NCBI RefSeq assembly: GCF_000964365.1
Contig: NZ_BANB01000165.1
Span: forward strand, 1-49,852
From: Acidisphaera rubrifaciens HS-AP3
GTDB lineage: Bacteria > Pseudomonadota > Alphaproteobacteria > Acetobacterales > Acetobacteraceae
Length of the DNA stretch: 49,852 bases
Direction: 5' to 3'
Positions 28,027-37,740 of the stretch are shown piece by piece (position 1 is the first letter of the stretch; the number at the start of each line of letters is the position of its first letter). The notes beneath the pieces were generated by a model. It ran no database searches. It worked only from the letters and a program-made list of their open reading frames with translations, and had not been told where the DNA came from. The translations under genes were made by a program, and so were the position numbers.

Positions 28027-31000
28027 ATGTCCCGTCCCCCTCTGCTCGAAGCCCTGCGTGAGCGCGTGCTGCTGTGCGATGGCGGCATGGGCAGCCGTGT
28101 CCAGGCGCTGACGCTCGACGTTGACCGCGATTACTGGGGGCGGGAGAACTGCACCGAGGTGCTGAACCTCGCGCGCCCGGACCTCGTGCGCGAAATCCAC
28201 CGCGGCTACTACGAGGCCGGCGCCGACATGGTGGAGACCAACAGCTTCGGCGGCTCGCCCATCACCCTGGCCGAGTTCGACCTGCAGGACCGCGCCCACG
28301 AGATCAACCGCATCGCCGCCGAACTTGCCCGCGAGGCGGCCGAGACGTTCGCCGACGGGCGCGACCGATGGGTGGTGGGCAGCGTCGGGCCGGGCACCAA
28401 GCTGCCGAGCCTGGGCAACATCGACTACGACACGCTGGAGGATGCCCTCGCGGTGCAGTGCGCGGGTCTGATCGCGGGCGGCGTGGACGCGATCCTGATC
28501 GAGACCTGCCAGGACACGCTACAGATCAAGGCAGCCGTCAACGGCGCGAAGCGGGCACGGGCGGAGGCGGCGCGCGACGTGCCGGTCTTCGTGCAGGTCA
28601 CGGTCGAGACGACGGGCACGCTGCTCGTCGGCCCGGATATCGCGGCGGCCGCGACCGTGGTGCGCGCCCTCGATGTGCCGCTCCTCGGCCTCAACTGCGC
28701 AACCGGGCCGCAGGAGATGGCGGAGCATGTCCGCTGGCTCGCGGGCAACTGGCCCGGCCTGATTTCCGTGCAGCCGAACGCGGGTCTGCCGGAGCTGGTG
28801 GACGGGCAGACGCGCTACCCGCTGGGACCGGAGGAGATGGCCGGCTGGGTCGAACGCTTCGTGACGGAGGACGGTGTCAACCTGATCGGCGGCTGCTGCG
28901 GCACCTCCACGCCGCATATCGCTGCCCTCGACGCCATGCTGCGCCGGCGCGGCGGCCACCGGCCCGTGCCCGTCGCGCGCAGCGCCGTCTGGATGCCCTC
29001 GGTCGCAAGCCTGTACGGCCAGACGGCATTGCGCCAGGAGAACAGCTATTTCTCGATCGGCGAGCGCTGCAACGCCAACGGCTCGAAGAAGTGGCGCGAA
29101 TTGCAGGAACGCGGCGACTGGGACGGATGCGTCGCGATGGGCCGGGAACAGATAGGCGAAGGCTCCAACGCCCTCGACATCTGCACCGCCTTCGTCGGCC
29201 GCGACGAAATGGGTGAAATGACCGAGGTCATCCGCCGCTTCACCAGCACGGTCAACGCGCCGCTGGTGATCGATTCGACCGAAACGCCGGTGATCGAGGC
29301 GGCGTTGAAGCTGCATGGCGGCAAGCCGATCATCAACTCGATCAATTTCGAGGACGGCGAGCGCGCGGCGGCCGACCGGCTGGTGCTGGCGCGGCGGTTC
29401 GGCGCGGCGGTCATCGCGCTGACGATCGACGAGGAGGGCATGGCCAAGACCGCCGCCCGCAAGCTCGACGTCGCCCGACGGCTGGTCGATTTCGCCTGCA
29501 ATCGCCACGGACTGCCACAATCGGATCTGCTGATCGATCCCCTCACCTTCACGATCGCGACGGGCAACGAGGATGACCGCAAGCTCGGCGAGGAAACGCT
29601 GGAGGGCATACGCCTGATCCGGGAGGCATTTCCCGAGATCCAGATCATCCTCGGCCTGTCGAACATCAGCTTCGGGCTCAATCCGGCGGCGCGGGCCGTG
29701 CTGAACAGCGTGTTCCTCGATCATGCGGTGAAGGCCGGCATGACCGGCGCGATCGTGCATGTCAGCAAGATCCGTCCGCTGCACCTGATCCCGGCCGACG
29801 AGGTCACGGTCATGGAGGACCTGATCTTCGATCGCCGACGCGAGGAGTATGATCCGCTGGCGCACCTGCTGGACATGTTCGCGGATCGCAAGGCGGCCGA
29901 CGCGGTCAAGAAGGTGCGCGCCGACACGGTCGAGGGACGCCTGCGCGACCGCATCGTGGACGGCGACCGAAAGGGCCTGGCCGACGAGCTCGACGAGGCG
30001 ATGCGCACGCATCCGCCGCTCGACATCATCAACAACATCCTGCTCGACGGGATGAAGACGGTGGGCGAGTTGTTCGGCGCCGGCAAGATGCAGCTGCCCT
30101 TCGTGCTGCAGTCGGCCGAGACGATGAAGGCCGCCGTGGCGCATCTCGAGCCGCACATGGAGCGGGTCGAGGGACAGCAGAAGGGCACGATCGTCCTCGC
30201 CACCGTCAAGGGCGACGTGCACGACATCGGCAAGAACCTCGTCGACATCATCCTGACGAATAACGGCTACAAGGTCGTCAATCTTGGTATCAAGGTGCCG
30301 CTGGCCGACATGGTCACGGCGGCGCGCGAGCACCGGGCGCACGCGATCGGCATGTCGGGCCTGCTGGTCAAGTCCACCGTGATCATGCGCGAGAATCTCG
30401 AGGAGATGACGCGGCAGGGGCTGGAAATCCCGGTCCTGCTCGGCGGCGCCGCGCTGACGCGCGGCTATGTCGAGGACGATTGCGCACGCGCCTATGCCTG
30501 CGGCCGCGTCGCCTATGCGCGCGACGCCTTCGACGGGCTGCATTTGATGGACCGCGTCACGGGCAACGCCTTCGACGATTATCTCGCCGCGATCCAGGCG
30601 AAGCGTGCCGGCAAGGCGCGCAACACCACGCGCACGCTGGGGCAGGCGGATGCAAAGGCGTTTCGCCCGATCGACGTGGCCGCCGTGCGCGCCCGCCGGC
30701 AGCGGATCACGCGGGACGTGCCGGTGCCGACGCCGCCCTTCTGGGGCGCGCGCGTCATCGAAGCGGCCCCGAAGGCGATCGTGCCGTTCGTCAACGAACG
30801 CAGCCTGTATCAGTTTCAGTGGGGTTTCCGGAAGCAGGGGCGCAGCCTGGACGACTTCCTGGGCTGGGCGAAGCAGGAGCTGCGCCCGGTCATGAAGCGG
30901 ATGCTCGCCCTCGCCGAGGCCGAGGAGATCCTGCGTCCGCAGGCGATCTATGGCTACTGGCGCGCCGCCGGCCAGGGCAACGATCTCATCCTGTTCGAGG

Positions 31001-31512
31001 CCGACGGCACCACCGAGGTCGCCCGCTTCACGCTGCCCCGCCAGCCGCGCGAGGACGGTGAATGCATCGCGGACTTCTTCCGTGACGTGGACGACGAGGA
31101 GCGTGACGTCATCGGCCTGCAGGTCGTCACGGTGGGCCAGCGCGCGAGCGACGTCGCGCGGACATGGTTCGACGACAACCGGTATCAGGATTATCTCTAC
31201 CTGCACGGGCTGGGCGTGGAGATGGCCGAGGCGATGGCGGAGTACACGCACAAGCGTATCCGCGCCGAACTCGGCTTTTCCGGCGAGGATGACCGCGACA
31301 TGGAGAAGATGCTGGCGCAGGGCTATCGCGGCAGCCGCTATTCGTTCGGCTATCCGGCCTGCCCGAAGCTGGAGGACCAGGCGCAGTTGCTGCGTCTTCT
31401 CGACGCCGGCCGGATCGGCATCAGCCTGTCCGACGAATCGCAGCTGCACCCCGAACAGAGCACCAGCGCGATCGTCGTCCTCAATCCGCGCGCCAAGTAT
31501 TTCTCGGTCTGA
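28027..31512 (+). CDS. metH: Cobalamin-dependent methionine synthase
   Basis: A 1161-residue MetH that moves a methyl group from methyltetrahydrofolate to homocysteine through cobalamin. Domains in order: the homocysteine-binding barrel with zinc ligands C224, C290 and C291; the pterin-binding barrel (from about 340; GERCNANGS, then DSTETPVIEAAL); the helical cap; the B12-binding domain with GDVHDIGKN and lower ligand H732; and the SAM-dependent reactivation domain (about 850-1161, with YRGSRYSFGYPACP). All parts are present. The pterin domain wording differs from the E. coli type. It sits with the SahR-like regulator upstream; its last 32 bases overlap the cobC tail on the other strand. Confidence 0.97.
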   Translation: MSRPPLLEALRERVLLCDGGMGSRVQALTLDVDRDYWGRENCTEVLNLARPDLVREIHRGYYEAGADMVETNSFGGSPITLAEFDLQDRAHEINRIAAELAREAAETFADGRDRWVVGSVGPGTKLPSLGNIDYDTLEDALAVQCAGLIAGGVDAILIETCQDTLQIKAAVNGAKRARAEAARDVPVFVQVTVETTGTLLVGPDIAAAATVVRALDVPLLGLNCATGPQEMAEHVRWLAGNWPGLISVQPNAGLPELVDGQTRYPLGPEEMAGWVERFVTEDGVNLIGGCCGTSTPHIAALDAMLRRRGGHRPVPVARSAVWMPSVASLYGQTALRQENSYFSIGERCNANGSKKWRELQERGDWDGCVAMGREQIGEGSNALDICTAFVGRDEMGEMTEVIRRFTSTVNAPLVIDSTETPVIEAALKLHGGKPIINSINFEDGERAAADRLVLARRFGAAVIALTIDEEGMAKTAARKLDVARRLVDFACNRHGLPQSDLLIDPLTFTIATGNEDDRKLGEETLEGIRLIREAFPEIQIILGLSNISFGLNPAARAVLNSVFLDHAVKAGMTGAIVHVSKIRPLHLIPADEVTVMEDLIFDRRREEYDPLAHLLDMFADRKAADAVKKVRADTVEGRLRDRIVDGDRKGLADELDEAMRTHPPLDIINNILLDGMKTVGELFGAGKMQLPFVLQSAETMKAAVAHLEPHMERVEGQQKGTIVLATVKGDVHDIGKNLVDIILTNNGYKVVNLGIKVPLADMVTAAREHRAHAIGMSGLLVKSTVIMRENLEEMTRQGLEIPVLLGGAALTRGYVEDDCARAYACGRVAYARDAFDGLHLMDRVTGNAFDDYLAAIQAKRAGKARNTTRTLGQADAKAFRPIDVAAVRARRQRITRDVPVPTPPFWGARVIEAAPKAIVPFVNERSLYQFQWGFRKQGRSLDDFLGWAKQELRPVMKRMLALAEAEEILRPQAIYGYWRAAGQGNDLILFEADGTTEVARFTLPRQPREDGECIADFFRDVDDEERDVIGLQVVTVGQRASDVARTWFDDNRYQDYLYLHGLGVEMAEAMAEYTHKRIRAELGFSGEDDRDMEKMLAQGYRGSRYSFGYPACPKLEDQAQLLRLLDAGRIGISLSDESQLHPEQSTSAIVVLNPRAKYFSV

Positions 31513-32494
31513 CCGCGAGCGCATGGCGCAGCCGCGCCAGCGCCGGCGGGTCCGGCGGCAATCCGAGGCGCAGCCAGCGCGGCTGCGCCGGAAAGCGTCG
31601 CGTCAGGATGCCGTGCGTGCAGAGATGATGATGCAGCGACGCGGCATCGGCGACTTCGACGAGATGAAACAGCAGCGCGCCACCGCGTATGTCGAGTCCC
31701 GCCTCGGTCAGTACCGCGCGCAGCCCCGCCGCCTCGACCTCGAGGCGTGCCCGCGCGGCGGCGCGCCACGCATCGTCGCGCAAGGCGGCCCGCCCGGCGA
31801 CGATGGCCGGACCGCTCACCGGCCACGGCCCGAGCGATGCCCGCAATCGCCGGGCAAGGTCGGGATGGGCGAGCGCGAAGCCAAGCCGAAGGCCCGCGAG
31901 GCCATAGGTCTTGCCGAAGGACCGGAGCACGACGACCCCGCGCAAGGAGATCAGCCGCGCCGCCGACTCCCGCCCGCTCAGGTCGATGAACGCCTCATCG
32001 ATCACCAGCCACCCGCCGCGCACCGTGACGCGCGTGGCGATGTCGGCAAGCGTCGCGACCGCCGCCACGCGCCCATCGGGATTATTGGGCGAGCAAACCA
32101 CGAGCACCTCGGCCTCGTCCGTCGGCGCCTCAACCTCGCGCACCGCATGACCGCCAAGGCGCCAGGCTGCTTCGTGCTCGGCATAGGTCGGGCCGACCAC
32201 GGCGACGCTGGCACGCGCCCGCAGGCGCGGCAGCAGCGCAATGAGCGGCTGCGTGCCGGCAGCGGCCACGACGCAGGCCGGATCGGCAATCCCGTAGGCG
32301 CGGGCGGCTGCCGCCTCGAGATCGGCGAGCGCCGCCGCTTCCGGCAGCCTCGTGCAATCCGCCGCATCGAGCGGCGGCATCGGATAGGCGTGCGGATTGA
32401 TGCCGGTCGAAAGATCGATGAACGGCCGCGGGGCGTCAGGGTAATGGCGCATCGCGTCGCCAAGCTGGCCGCCATGCAACAGCGGCCCGCTCAT
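31481..32494 (-). CDS. cobC: Threonine-phosphate decarboxylase (CobC; CobD in Salmonella)
   Basis: A 337-residue fold-type-I PLP enzyme. In the cobalamin pathway it supplies (R)-1-amino-2-propanol phosphate for the nucleotide-loop linker. Visible features are the N-terminal LLHGGQLGDAMRHYP and DLSTGINPHAYP signature of this family, VCSPNNPDGR, IDEAFIDLSG, and the PLP-lysine region RSFGKTYGLAGLRLGF. It is divergent from cbiB (17-base gap), whose product uses this enzyme's output. Its 3' end overlaps the metH 3' end by 32 bases. Confidence 0.93.
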   Translation of the reverse strand: MSGPLLHGGQLGDAMRHYPDAPRPFIDLSTGINPHAYPMPPLDAADCTRLPEAAALADLEAAAARAYGIADPACVVAAAGTQPLIALLPRLRARASVAVVGPTYAEHEAAWRLGGHAVREVEAPTDEAEVLVVCSPNNPDGRVAAVATLADIATRVTVRGGWLVIDEAFIDLSGRESAARLISLRGVVVLRSFGKTYGLAGLRLGFALAHPDLARRLRASLGPWPVSGPAIVAGRAALRDDAWRAAARARLEVEAAGLRAVLTEAGLDIRGGALLFHLVEVADAASLHHHLCTHGILTRRFPAQPRWLRLGLPPDPPALARLRHALAVRPRNTWRAD

Positions 32495-32511
32495 GGCGTG
32501 ATGTCGCTGCC

Positions 32512-33498
32512 ATGACCGATGGCCCGGCGATCACTGCCGCCGCGCTGATCCTGGAAGCGACGTTCGGCTACCCCGACGCGCTGCTGCGACGGATCGGTCA
32601 TCCGGTGATGTGGGTCGGGGCGTTGATCGCAGCCCTCGACCGTCGCCTCAACGACTCCGCCGCCACCGCACGGCGGCGGCGCGTGGCCGGGGTCGCGACG
32701 CTCGCGCTCGCGCTTGCCGCCGGTCTGATCCAGGCCGCGATGATCACGGCCGTGATGCGTGCGGCGGCAGGCCGGTATGCGTGGCTGCCCCTCGGCCTGC
32801 TCGCCTCCACGCTGCTGGCCAGCCGCAGCCTCCACCGCCACGTCGCCGATGTCGGCGCCGCCCTGATGGCCGGCGGCCCGGCGGCGGGACGGATCGCGGT
32901 CGCCCACATCGTCGGCCGCGACCCGGAGCAGTTGGACACGGCGGCCATTCTCCGCGCCGCCATCGAAAGCCTCGCGGAGAACGCCAGCGACGGCGTGGTG
33001 GCGCCCGCCTTCTGGTGCGCGATCGGCGGGCTGCCGGGCATCGTCGCCTACAAGGTCGCCAACACGGCCGACAGCATGATCGGCCATCTCAACGCGCGCC
33101 ATGCGGATTTCGGCCGGGCGGCGGCGCGGTTCGACGACGCGGTGAACCTGATCCCGGCGCGCCTGTCGGCGGTGTGGTTGATCCTCGCGGCGGCGACGAT
33201 GCGCGATGCGACGGCACACGGGGCGTGGCGCGTCATGCGCCGCGATGGCCGCCTGCACCGCTCGCCCAACGCCGGCTGGCCGGAGGCCGCGATGGCCGGC
33301 GCGCTGGGGCTTCGCCTCGGCGGTCCGCGTGTCTATGGCGAGGAGGTCGTCGCCGGCGTGTGGCTCGGTGACGGACGGACGGAGGCGACGCCCGTAGATC
33401 TCGATCGCGCGCTGCGCCTCTATCGCCGGGTCTGCGCCCTGCAGATCGCGGCGACGCTCGCGGTCGCGATCGTCATGGCGTTCATCGCGCAATGGTGA
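32512..33498 (+). CDS. cbiB: Adenosylcobinamide-phosphate synthase (CbiB; CobD in Pseudomonas)
   Basis: A 328-residue integral membrane enzyme that attaches aminopropanol phosphate to adenosylcobyric acid. Family signatures are [19 protein letters not shown] near the N-terminus, [13 protein letters not shown]-like residues in the middle, then [14 protein letters not shown] and [13 protein letters not shown], and [22 protein letters not shown] near the C-terminus. Several hydrophobic helices are present. The last 17 bases overlap the end of cobQ on the opposite strand. The ATG at 32512 is the only plausible start, since the ATG 11 bases earlier is closed by a stop. Confidence 0.95.
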   Translation: MTDGPAITAAALILEATFGYPDALLRRIGHPVMWVGALIAALDRRLNDSAATARRRRVAGVATLALALAAGLIQAAMITAVMRAAAGRYAWLPLGLLASTLLASRSLHRHVADVGAALMAGGPAAGRIAVAHIVGRDPEQLDTAAILRAAIESLAENASDGVVAPAFWCAIGGLPGIVAYKVANTADSMIGHLNARHADFGRAAARFDDAVNLIPARLSAVWLILAAATMRDATAHGAWRVMRRDGRLHRSPNAGWPEAAMAGALGLRLGGPRVYGEEVVAGVWLGDGRTEATPVDLDRALRLYRRVCALQIAATLAVAIVMAFIAQW

Positions 33499-34876
33499 GC
33501 AGCCGATCGACATCGATATGCGCCTCGAGATGCACGGCCAGGGCGTCCAGCGTCGCGTCGATTCGCGCCTCGTGGCTGGCATCCGATGGTGAGGCACCGA
33601 GGCATGCGAGCCAGTCACGACGCGCGGCGTCGTCGTTGAACAGGCCGTGCCGGTAGGTGCCGCGCACGCGCCCGCACGACGAGACCGCGTGACCGTCGTG
33701 CCAGTCCGCGCCTTCGGTACGCCCGACATGCATTTCGTAACCGCCGACGCCGGTGATCGCGAGCACCTTTTGCCCCGTGAGGCAGGTGGTCACGTCGAGC
33801 AGGCCGAGTCCCTCGCTGCATCCGGGCGCGCCCTCCACGCCGGTCGGATCGTCGATCGTCCGCCCGAGCATCTGCAGCCCGCCGCAGATCCCTAGGATCG
33901 CGCCGCCGCGCCGGTGATGAGCCCGCAGGTCGATGTCCCAGCCCTCCTCGCGCAGCACGGCGAGATCGGCGCGCGTCGCCTTCGATCCCGGCAGGATGAC
34001 CACGTCGCAGAGCGGCAGGGGATGCCCGCGCGGCACGCGCGCCAGTGCGACGTCGGGCTCCGCCGCCAGCGGGTCGAGGTCGTCGAAATTGGCGATGTGC
34101 GGCAGCAGCGGGACGGCCACGCGCAGGCCCGCGCCACGCCGCCCGGCCGACGGCGTCAGGTCGGCGGCATCCTCGGCGGGCAGAAGGGCGGCAGGCGCGA
34201 AATGCGGCACCAGCCCGAACGACGGCCACCCCGTATGGCGGGTGATCGCGGTCAGGCCGTCGTTGAACAGCGTCGCGTCCCCGCGCATGCGATTGATGAC
34301 ATATCCCCGCACCAGCGCGGCGTCGCCGGGCTCCAGCACCGCCCATGTGCCGACGACGCTGGCGATCACGCCGCCCCGATCGATGTCGCCGATGATGACG
34401 ACCGGCACGTCGGCGGCACGCGCGAAGCCCATGTTGGCGATGTCGTTCGGCCGCAGGTTGATCTCCGACGCGCTCCCCGCCCCTTCCACCAGCACGATGT
34501 CGGCGTCGCGGCCGATCGTCGCGAAGCTGTCGAGCACGACCGGCAGCAGCGCGCGCTTGATGGTCTGATAGGCACGGGCATCGGCGTTGCGACGCACGCG
34601 CCCCTGCACGACGAGCTGCGCGCCGACCTCGCTCTGCGGCTTCAGGAGCACCGGATTCATGTGAACGCTCGGCGCCACGCCGGCGGCCCGCGCCTGCAGG
34701 GCCTGCGCGCGGCCGATCTCGCCGCCGTCGGCGGTGACGGCCGCGTTGTTCGACATGTTCTGCGGCTTGAACGGCCGCACGGCGAGGCCGCGCCGATGGA
34801 GGGCGCGTGCGAGGCCCGCCACGATCAGCGACTTGCCGACGCTGCTGCCGGTGCCCTGGAACATGATCGCCCGCAT
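33482..34876 (-). CDS. cobQ: Cobyric acid synthase
   Basis: A 464-residue glutamine-dependent amidotransferase that amidates side chains b, d, e and g of adenosylcobyrinic a,c-diamide. The N-terminal P-loop-like synthetase domain starts [12 protein letters not shown] and has [13 protein letters not shown] and [19 protein letters not shown]. The C-terminal class-I glutaminase domain has the nucleophile in [12 protein letters not shown] (near residue 330) and the histidine in GTYRHGLF. The ATG at 34876 shares one base with the cobO stop (TGATG). It is the last gene of the cobU-cobO-cobQ unit. Confidence 0.96.
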   Translation of the reverse strand: MRAIMFQGTGSSVGKSLIVAGLARALHRRGLAVRPFKPQNMSNNAAVTADGGEIGRAQALQARAAGVAPSVHMNPVLLKPQSEVGAQLVVQGRVRRNADARAYQTIKRALLPVVLDSFATIGRDADIVLVEGAGSASEINLRPNDIANMGFARAADVPVVIIGDIDRGGVIASVVGTWAVLEPGDAALVRGYVINRMRGDATLFNDGLTAITRHTGWPSFGLVPHFAPAALLPAEDAADLTPSAGRRGAGLRVAVPLLPHIANFDDLDPLAAEPDVALARVPRGHPLPLCDVVILPGSKATRADLAVLREEGWDIDLRAHHRRGGAILGICGGLQMLGRTIDDPTGVEGAPGCSEGLGLLDVTTCLTGQKVLAITGVGGYEMHVGRTEGADWHDGHAVSSCGRVRGTYRHGLFNDDAARRDWLACLGASPSDASHEARIDATLDALAVHLEAHIDVDRLLTIAR

Positions 34877-35475
34877 CAGAACTCGATACCCGCCTGCGCG
34901 CGCACGCCGCCGGCGAAGTGATGCTTCACCGCCGTCATCTCGGTCACGAGATCGGCGGCGGCGATCAGGTCGGGCTTCGCGTTGCGCCCGGTCGCGATCA
35001 CGTGCTGCATCGCCGGCCGGGCCGCAAGCGCGGACAGGACGTCGTCGAGCGGCAGGTAGTCGTAACGCAGCGCGATGTTGATCTCGTCGAGGATCACCAG
35101 CGCGACATCCTCGCGCGCCAGCAACCCGCGCGCGACGTCCCACGCGTGGCGGCACGCCGCGATGTCGCGCGCGCGGTCCTGCGTCTCCCAGGTGAAGCCC
35201 TCGCCCAGGGTGTGCCATTCCAGTTGCGTCCCGAAGGCGGACAGCGCCGTTCTTTCGCCGGTGTTCCAGGCCCCCTTGATGAACTGCACCACGCCGCAGC
35301 GCCGTCCGTGGCCGAGCATGCGCAGCAGCAGGCCGAACGCGGCGGTCGACTTGCCCTTGCCCGCACCGGTGTGGACGATCAGCAATCCCTTTTCGATGGT
35401 CTTGGCGGCGACCTCCGCGTCCTGGACGGATTTGCGGTGCGCCATCTTCGCGCGGTGCCGTTCGGTGTCGCTCAT
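34876..35475 (-). CDS. cobO: Cob(I)yrinic acid a,c-diamide adenosyltransferase
   Basis: A 199-residue CobO/BtuR-type corrinoid adenosyltransferase that uses ATP to put the adenosyl group on cobalt. It has the P-loop [14 protein letters not shown], then [14 protein letters not shown], the [16 protein letters not shown] segment and the [22 protein letters not shown] block. The C-terminal [16 protein letters not shown] is a reliable CobO ending. The ATG at 35475 overlaps the cobU stop by four bases. Product goes to CobQ, encoded directly downstream. Confidence 0.96.
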   Translation of the reverse strand: MSDTERHRAKMAHRKSVQDAEVAAKTIEKGLLIVHTGAGKGKSTAAFGLLLRMLGHGRRCGVVQFIKGAWNTGERTALSAFGTQLEWHTLGEGFTWETQDRARDIAACRHAWDVARGLLAREDVALVILDEINIALRYDYLPLDDVLSALAARPAMQHVIATGRNAKPDLIAAADLVTEMTAVKHHFAGGVRAQAGIEF

Positions 35476-35990
35476 TTCACCACCATCGGCAGTCCGGCCA
35501 CCATGAACAGCACCCTGTCGGCGCGCACCGCCACGCGTTGATTGAGCCACCCCGCCGCGTCGCGGAACCGGCGGGCAAGCGCACTGTCCGGCACGATCCC
35601 GAGACCGGTTTCATTCGCGACGAGGACGATCGGCGCCGCGTGCCGGTCGATCGCGGCGAGCAGCGCCGCGCCCGCGGCGTCGATATCCCGCTCCCCCAGC
35701 AGAAGATTGCTCACCCACAGCGTGAGGCAGTCGATGAGCACCGGCAGCCCGGCCGCGCGGGCCAGGGCCCTGTCGATGTCCAGCGGCGCCTCGAACGTGC
35801 GCCACCCCTCCGTCCGCCGCGCGCGGTGGATGGCGATACGGTCGGCCATCTCGGCGTCGAAGGCCTGGGCCGTCGCGACGTAGCACCACGGGGGCGGCCC
35901 GGCGGTGAGCAGCGACTCGGCATGACGGCTTTTGCCGGAGCGCGCGCCGCCGAGGACGAGCGTGACGTGGTTGACTTGCGGGGGGCTCAC
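35472..35990 (-). CDS. cobU: Adenosylcobinamide kinase/adenosylcobinamide-phosphate guanylyltransferase (CobU; CobP in Pseudomonas)
   Basis: A 172-residue bifunctional enzyme that phosphorylates adenosylcobinamide and then adds GMP. The P-loop is [15 protein letters not shown] near the N-terminus. [27 protein letters not shown] and [11 protein letters not shown] are the other family blocks. A GTG at 35990 gives the normal length; longer in-frame starts run through the riboswitch DNA and are excluded. Only about 17 bases separate this start from the 5' end of the plus-strand riboswitch, so its promoter must lie within or beyond the riboswitch sequence on the opposite strand. Confidence 0.93.
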   Translation of the reverse strand: MSPPQVNHVTLVLGGARSGKSRHAESLLTAGPPPWCYVATAQAFDAEMADRIAIHRARRTEGWRTFEAPLDIDRALARAAGLPVLIDCLTLWVSNLLLGERDIDAAGAALLAAIDRHAAPIVLVANETGLGIVPDSALARRFRDAAGWLNQRVAVRADRVLFMVAGLPMVVK

Positions 35991-36007
35991 GCGTCTTACT
36001 AAATCCG

Positions 36008-36195
36008 ATGGTGCTTCCGAGCGGAAGCTGAAAAGGGAATGCGGTGCGATGCCCCCGGGCGTCAAATCCGCAGCTGCCCCCGCAACTGTCAGCGGCGAGC
36101 GGCTCTGCCGATGATGCCACTGTCCTGGATCGAGTCCAGGGCGGGAAGGCGGCAGGGACGCGACGACCCGCGAGCCAGGAGACCTGCCATCAGCG
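36008..36195 (+). ncRNA. Cobalamin riboswitch (B12 element)
   Basis: The RNA core elements are all present in order on the plus strand: a 5' GGTGC stem, AAAAGGGAA (36031-36039), GCGGTGC and AATCCGCAGCTGCCCCCGC (about 36041-36083), GCCACTG (36116-36122), GCGGGAAGGC (36141-36150), and the B12 box GAGCCAGGAGACCTGCC (36172-36188). It should sense adenosylcobalamin and lower expression of the downstream DUF1636-cobW-cobN-cobGHIJ operon when B12 is plentiful. The exact ends are estimates. Confidence 0.93.
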
Positions 36196-36231
36196 ATCAG
36201 CGCGTTGCCGGGCGGGGTGCACCGGGAGCGG

Positions 36232-36249
36232 CGGCGCCATTTGGCGCCG
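36232..36249 (+). promoter_or_regulatory. Hairpin after the B12 box, candidate expression platform
   Basis: CGGCGCCA and TGGCGCCG are perfect 8-base arms around TT, about 43 bases after the B12 box; the stem can extend on both sides with GCGGC and GCCGC-like bases. It lies in the 138-base leader between riboswitch and the DUF1636 start. It could end transcription or, with alternative pairing, block access to the GGAAGGGAG ribosome-binding site. No T-run follows. Role inferred from position. Confidence 0.4.
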
Positions 36250-36333
36250 ATGCCGCCGGCCGGGTGCCGGACGGCACGTCGCACCCGCGTGTTTGGCCGG
36301 CGGTCCATGCGACCGGCCATGGAAGGGAGCGTC

Positions 36334-36702
36334 GTGCCGGACCCGCAAGCCGCCTGTCTCGATATCTGCATCACCTGCCGCGACCCGCAGACCGGCGCGC
36401 CCGGCGAGGGTGAGCGTCTGTTCAAAGCCGCAAGCCGCATGCCGGCGCCCGATGGGGTGACCGTGCGGCCGCTGTCGTGCCTCGCGAACTGCGACCGCGG
36501 GTGCAGCGCGGCTTTGACGATGCCGCGCAAATGGAGCGTCCTGCTCGGGCGGCTGACAGCGCCGCAGGCCGGGGATCTGCTCGTCTATGCCCGCGCCTAT
36601 GCGCAGTCGACGAACGGCATGCTGATGCCCTCGCGCCGCCCCGACTCGCTGCGCAACGTCGTGCTCGGCCGGGTGCCGGGCGCCGCGATGGACCTGCCAT
36701 GA
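36334..36702 (+). CDS. DUF1636 protein, predicted metal- or Fe-S-binding thioredoxin-like
   Basis: A 122-residue cytoplasmic protein of the DUF1636 family, found next to cobalt and B12 genes. Two cysteine groups are visible: C8/C12/C15 in ACLDICITCRDP and C49/C53/C57 in LSCLANCDRGC. This pattern resembles a thioredoxin-like [2Fe-2S] ferredoxin. I place the start at GTG 36334 because GGAAGGGAG lies six bases upstream; ATG 36319 would place that site inside the gene. It is the first gene behind the B12 riboswitch and overlaps cobW by four bases. Function is not established; delivery of metal or electrons to cobalt insertion is a guess from context. Confidence 0.85.
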   Translation: MPDPQAACLDICITCRDPQTGAPGEGERLFKAASRMPAPDGVTVRPLSCLANCDRGCSAALTMPRKWSVLLGRLTAPQAGDLLVYARAYAQSTNGMLMPSRRPDSLRNVVLGRVPGAAMDLP

Positions 36703-37736
36703 CCACCGCCGCGCGCGTTCCGGTGACGGTGCTGACCGGGTTCCTCGGGGCCGGCAAGACCACGCTGCTCCGCCATCTGCTGACGCACGCGGGCGGGCGG
36801 CGGATTGCCGTGATCGTCAACGAATTCGGCTCGGTCGGCATCGACGGCGCCCTGTTGCGCGATTGCGGTATTCCGGGATGTGAGCCGTCCGACATCGTCG
36901 AGCTGGCCAACGGCTGTCTGTGCTGCACCGTCGCCGACGAGTTCGTGCCGGCCATGTCCGCGCTGCTCGACCGTGTCCCGGCCCCGGAACACATCGTCAT
37001 AGAGACGTCCGGCCTCGCGCTGCCGAAACCGTTGCTGAAGGCATTCGGCTGGCCGGGGCTGCGCGCGCGCACCACGGTGGATGGCGTCGTCGCCGTCATC
37101 GATACCGCCGCCGTGGCGGCCGGCCGCTTCGCCGACGATCCGGAGGCGATCGACCGCGAGCGCACGGCCGACACGGCGATCGAGCATGACAACCCGCTGG
37201 CCGAGGTGTTCGACGATCAGCTTCTGGCAGCGGACCTGGTGGTATTGTCCAAGGCCGATCTGGTGGACGCGGCGACGCTCGCCGGCGTTCGGGCGGAGAT
37301 CGCGGCGCATGCGCGGCCGGGCGTCGGCGTGGTGGCCGCCGAGGCCGGCCATGTCGCGCCCGACGTGCTGCTCGGCCTGACCGCCGGGGCCGAGGATGAT
37401 CTGGACCGGCGCCCGTCCCATCACGACGGCGCGCTGGAGGAACACGAGCACGACGATTTCGAGAGTTTCGTCGTCGCCGTGCCGGAGATCGACGCGCTCG
37501 ACCCCCTGCTGCAGCGCGTCCACGACGCCACGGTCGCGCACGACCTTCTGCGCATCAAGGGCTTCGTCGCGGTGCGCGGGCGGCCTTTGCGGGCGGTGCT
37601 GCAGGGCGTGGGACCGCGCACCGCCGCGACATACGACCGGCCGTGGCGCGGCGACGAGCGGCGCGAGGGACGGATCGTCGTGATCGGCCGCACCGGCCTC
37701 GATCAGGCGGCGATCGCCGCGATGCTGCGGGGCTGA
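36699..37736 (+). CDS. cobW: CobW, COG0523 GTPase (cobalt chaperone)
   Basis: A 345-residue G3E-family GTPase. It has the P-loop GFLGAGKTT (14-22), metal motif C73-L-C75-C76 in ANGCLCCTV, the base-recognition SKAD, and an acidic/histidine stretch RRPSHHDGALEEHEHDD before the C-terminal CobW domain. CobW proteins bind cobalt with GTP and are thought to hand it to the aerobic chelatase. That fits its place between the riboswitch and cobN. Start ATG overlaps the DUF1636 stop (ATGA). Confidence 0.94.
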   Translation: MTTAARVPVTVLTGFLGAGKTTLLRHLLTHAGGRRIAVIVNEFGSVGIDGALLRDCGIPGCEPSDIVELANGCLCCTVADEFVPAMSALLDRVPAPEHIVIETSGLALPKPLLKAFGWPGLRARTTVDGVVAVIDTAAVAAGRFADDPEAIDRERTADTAIEHDNPLAEVFDDQLLAADLVVLSKADLVDAATLAGVRAEIAAHARPGVGVVAAEAGHVAPDVLLGLTAGAEDDLDRRPSHHDGALEEHEHDDFESFVVAVPEIDALDPLLQRVHDATVAHDLLRIKGFVAVRGRPLRAVLQGVGPRTAATYDRPWRGDERREGRIVVIGRTGLDQAAIAAMLRG

Positions 37737-37740
37737 TCAG

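Noticed and set aside
28519-31524. A 1001-residue open frame antisense to metH.
   Set aside because: Its composition is low-complexity His/Arg/Asp/Gln-rich, a mirror effect of GC-rich codon bias in metH, which has all its domains. No domain can be seen in the antisense frame.
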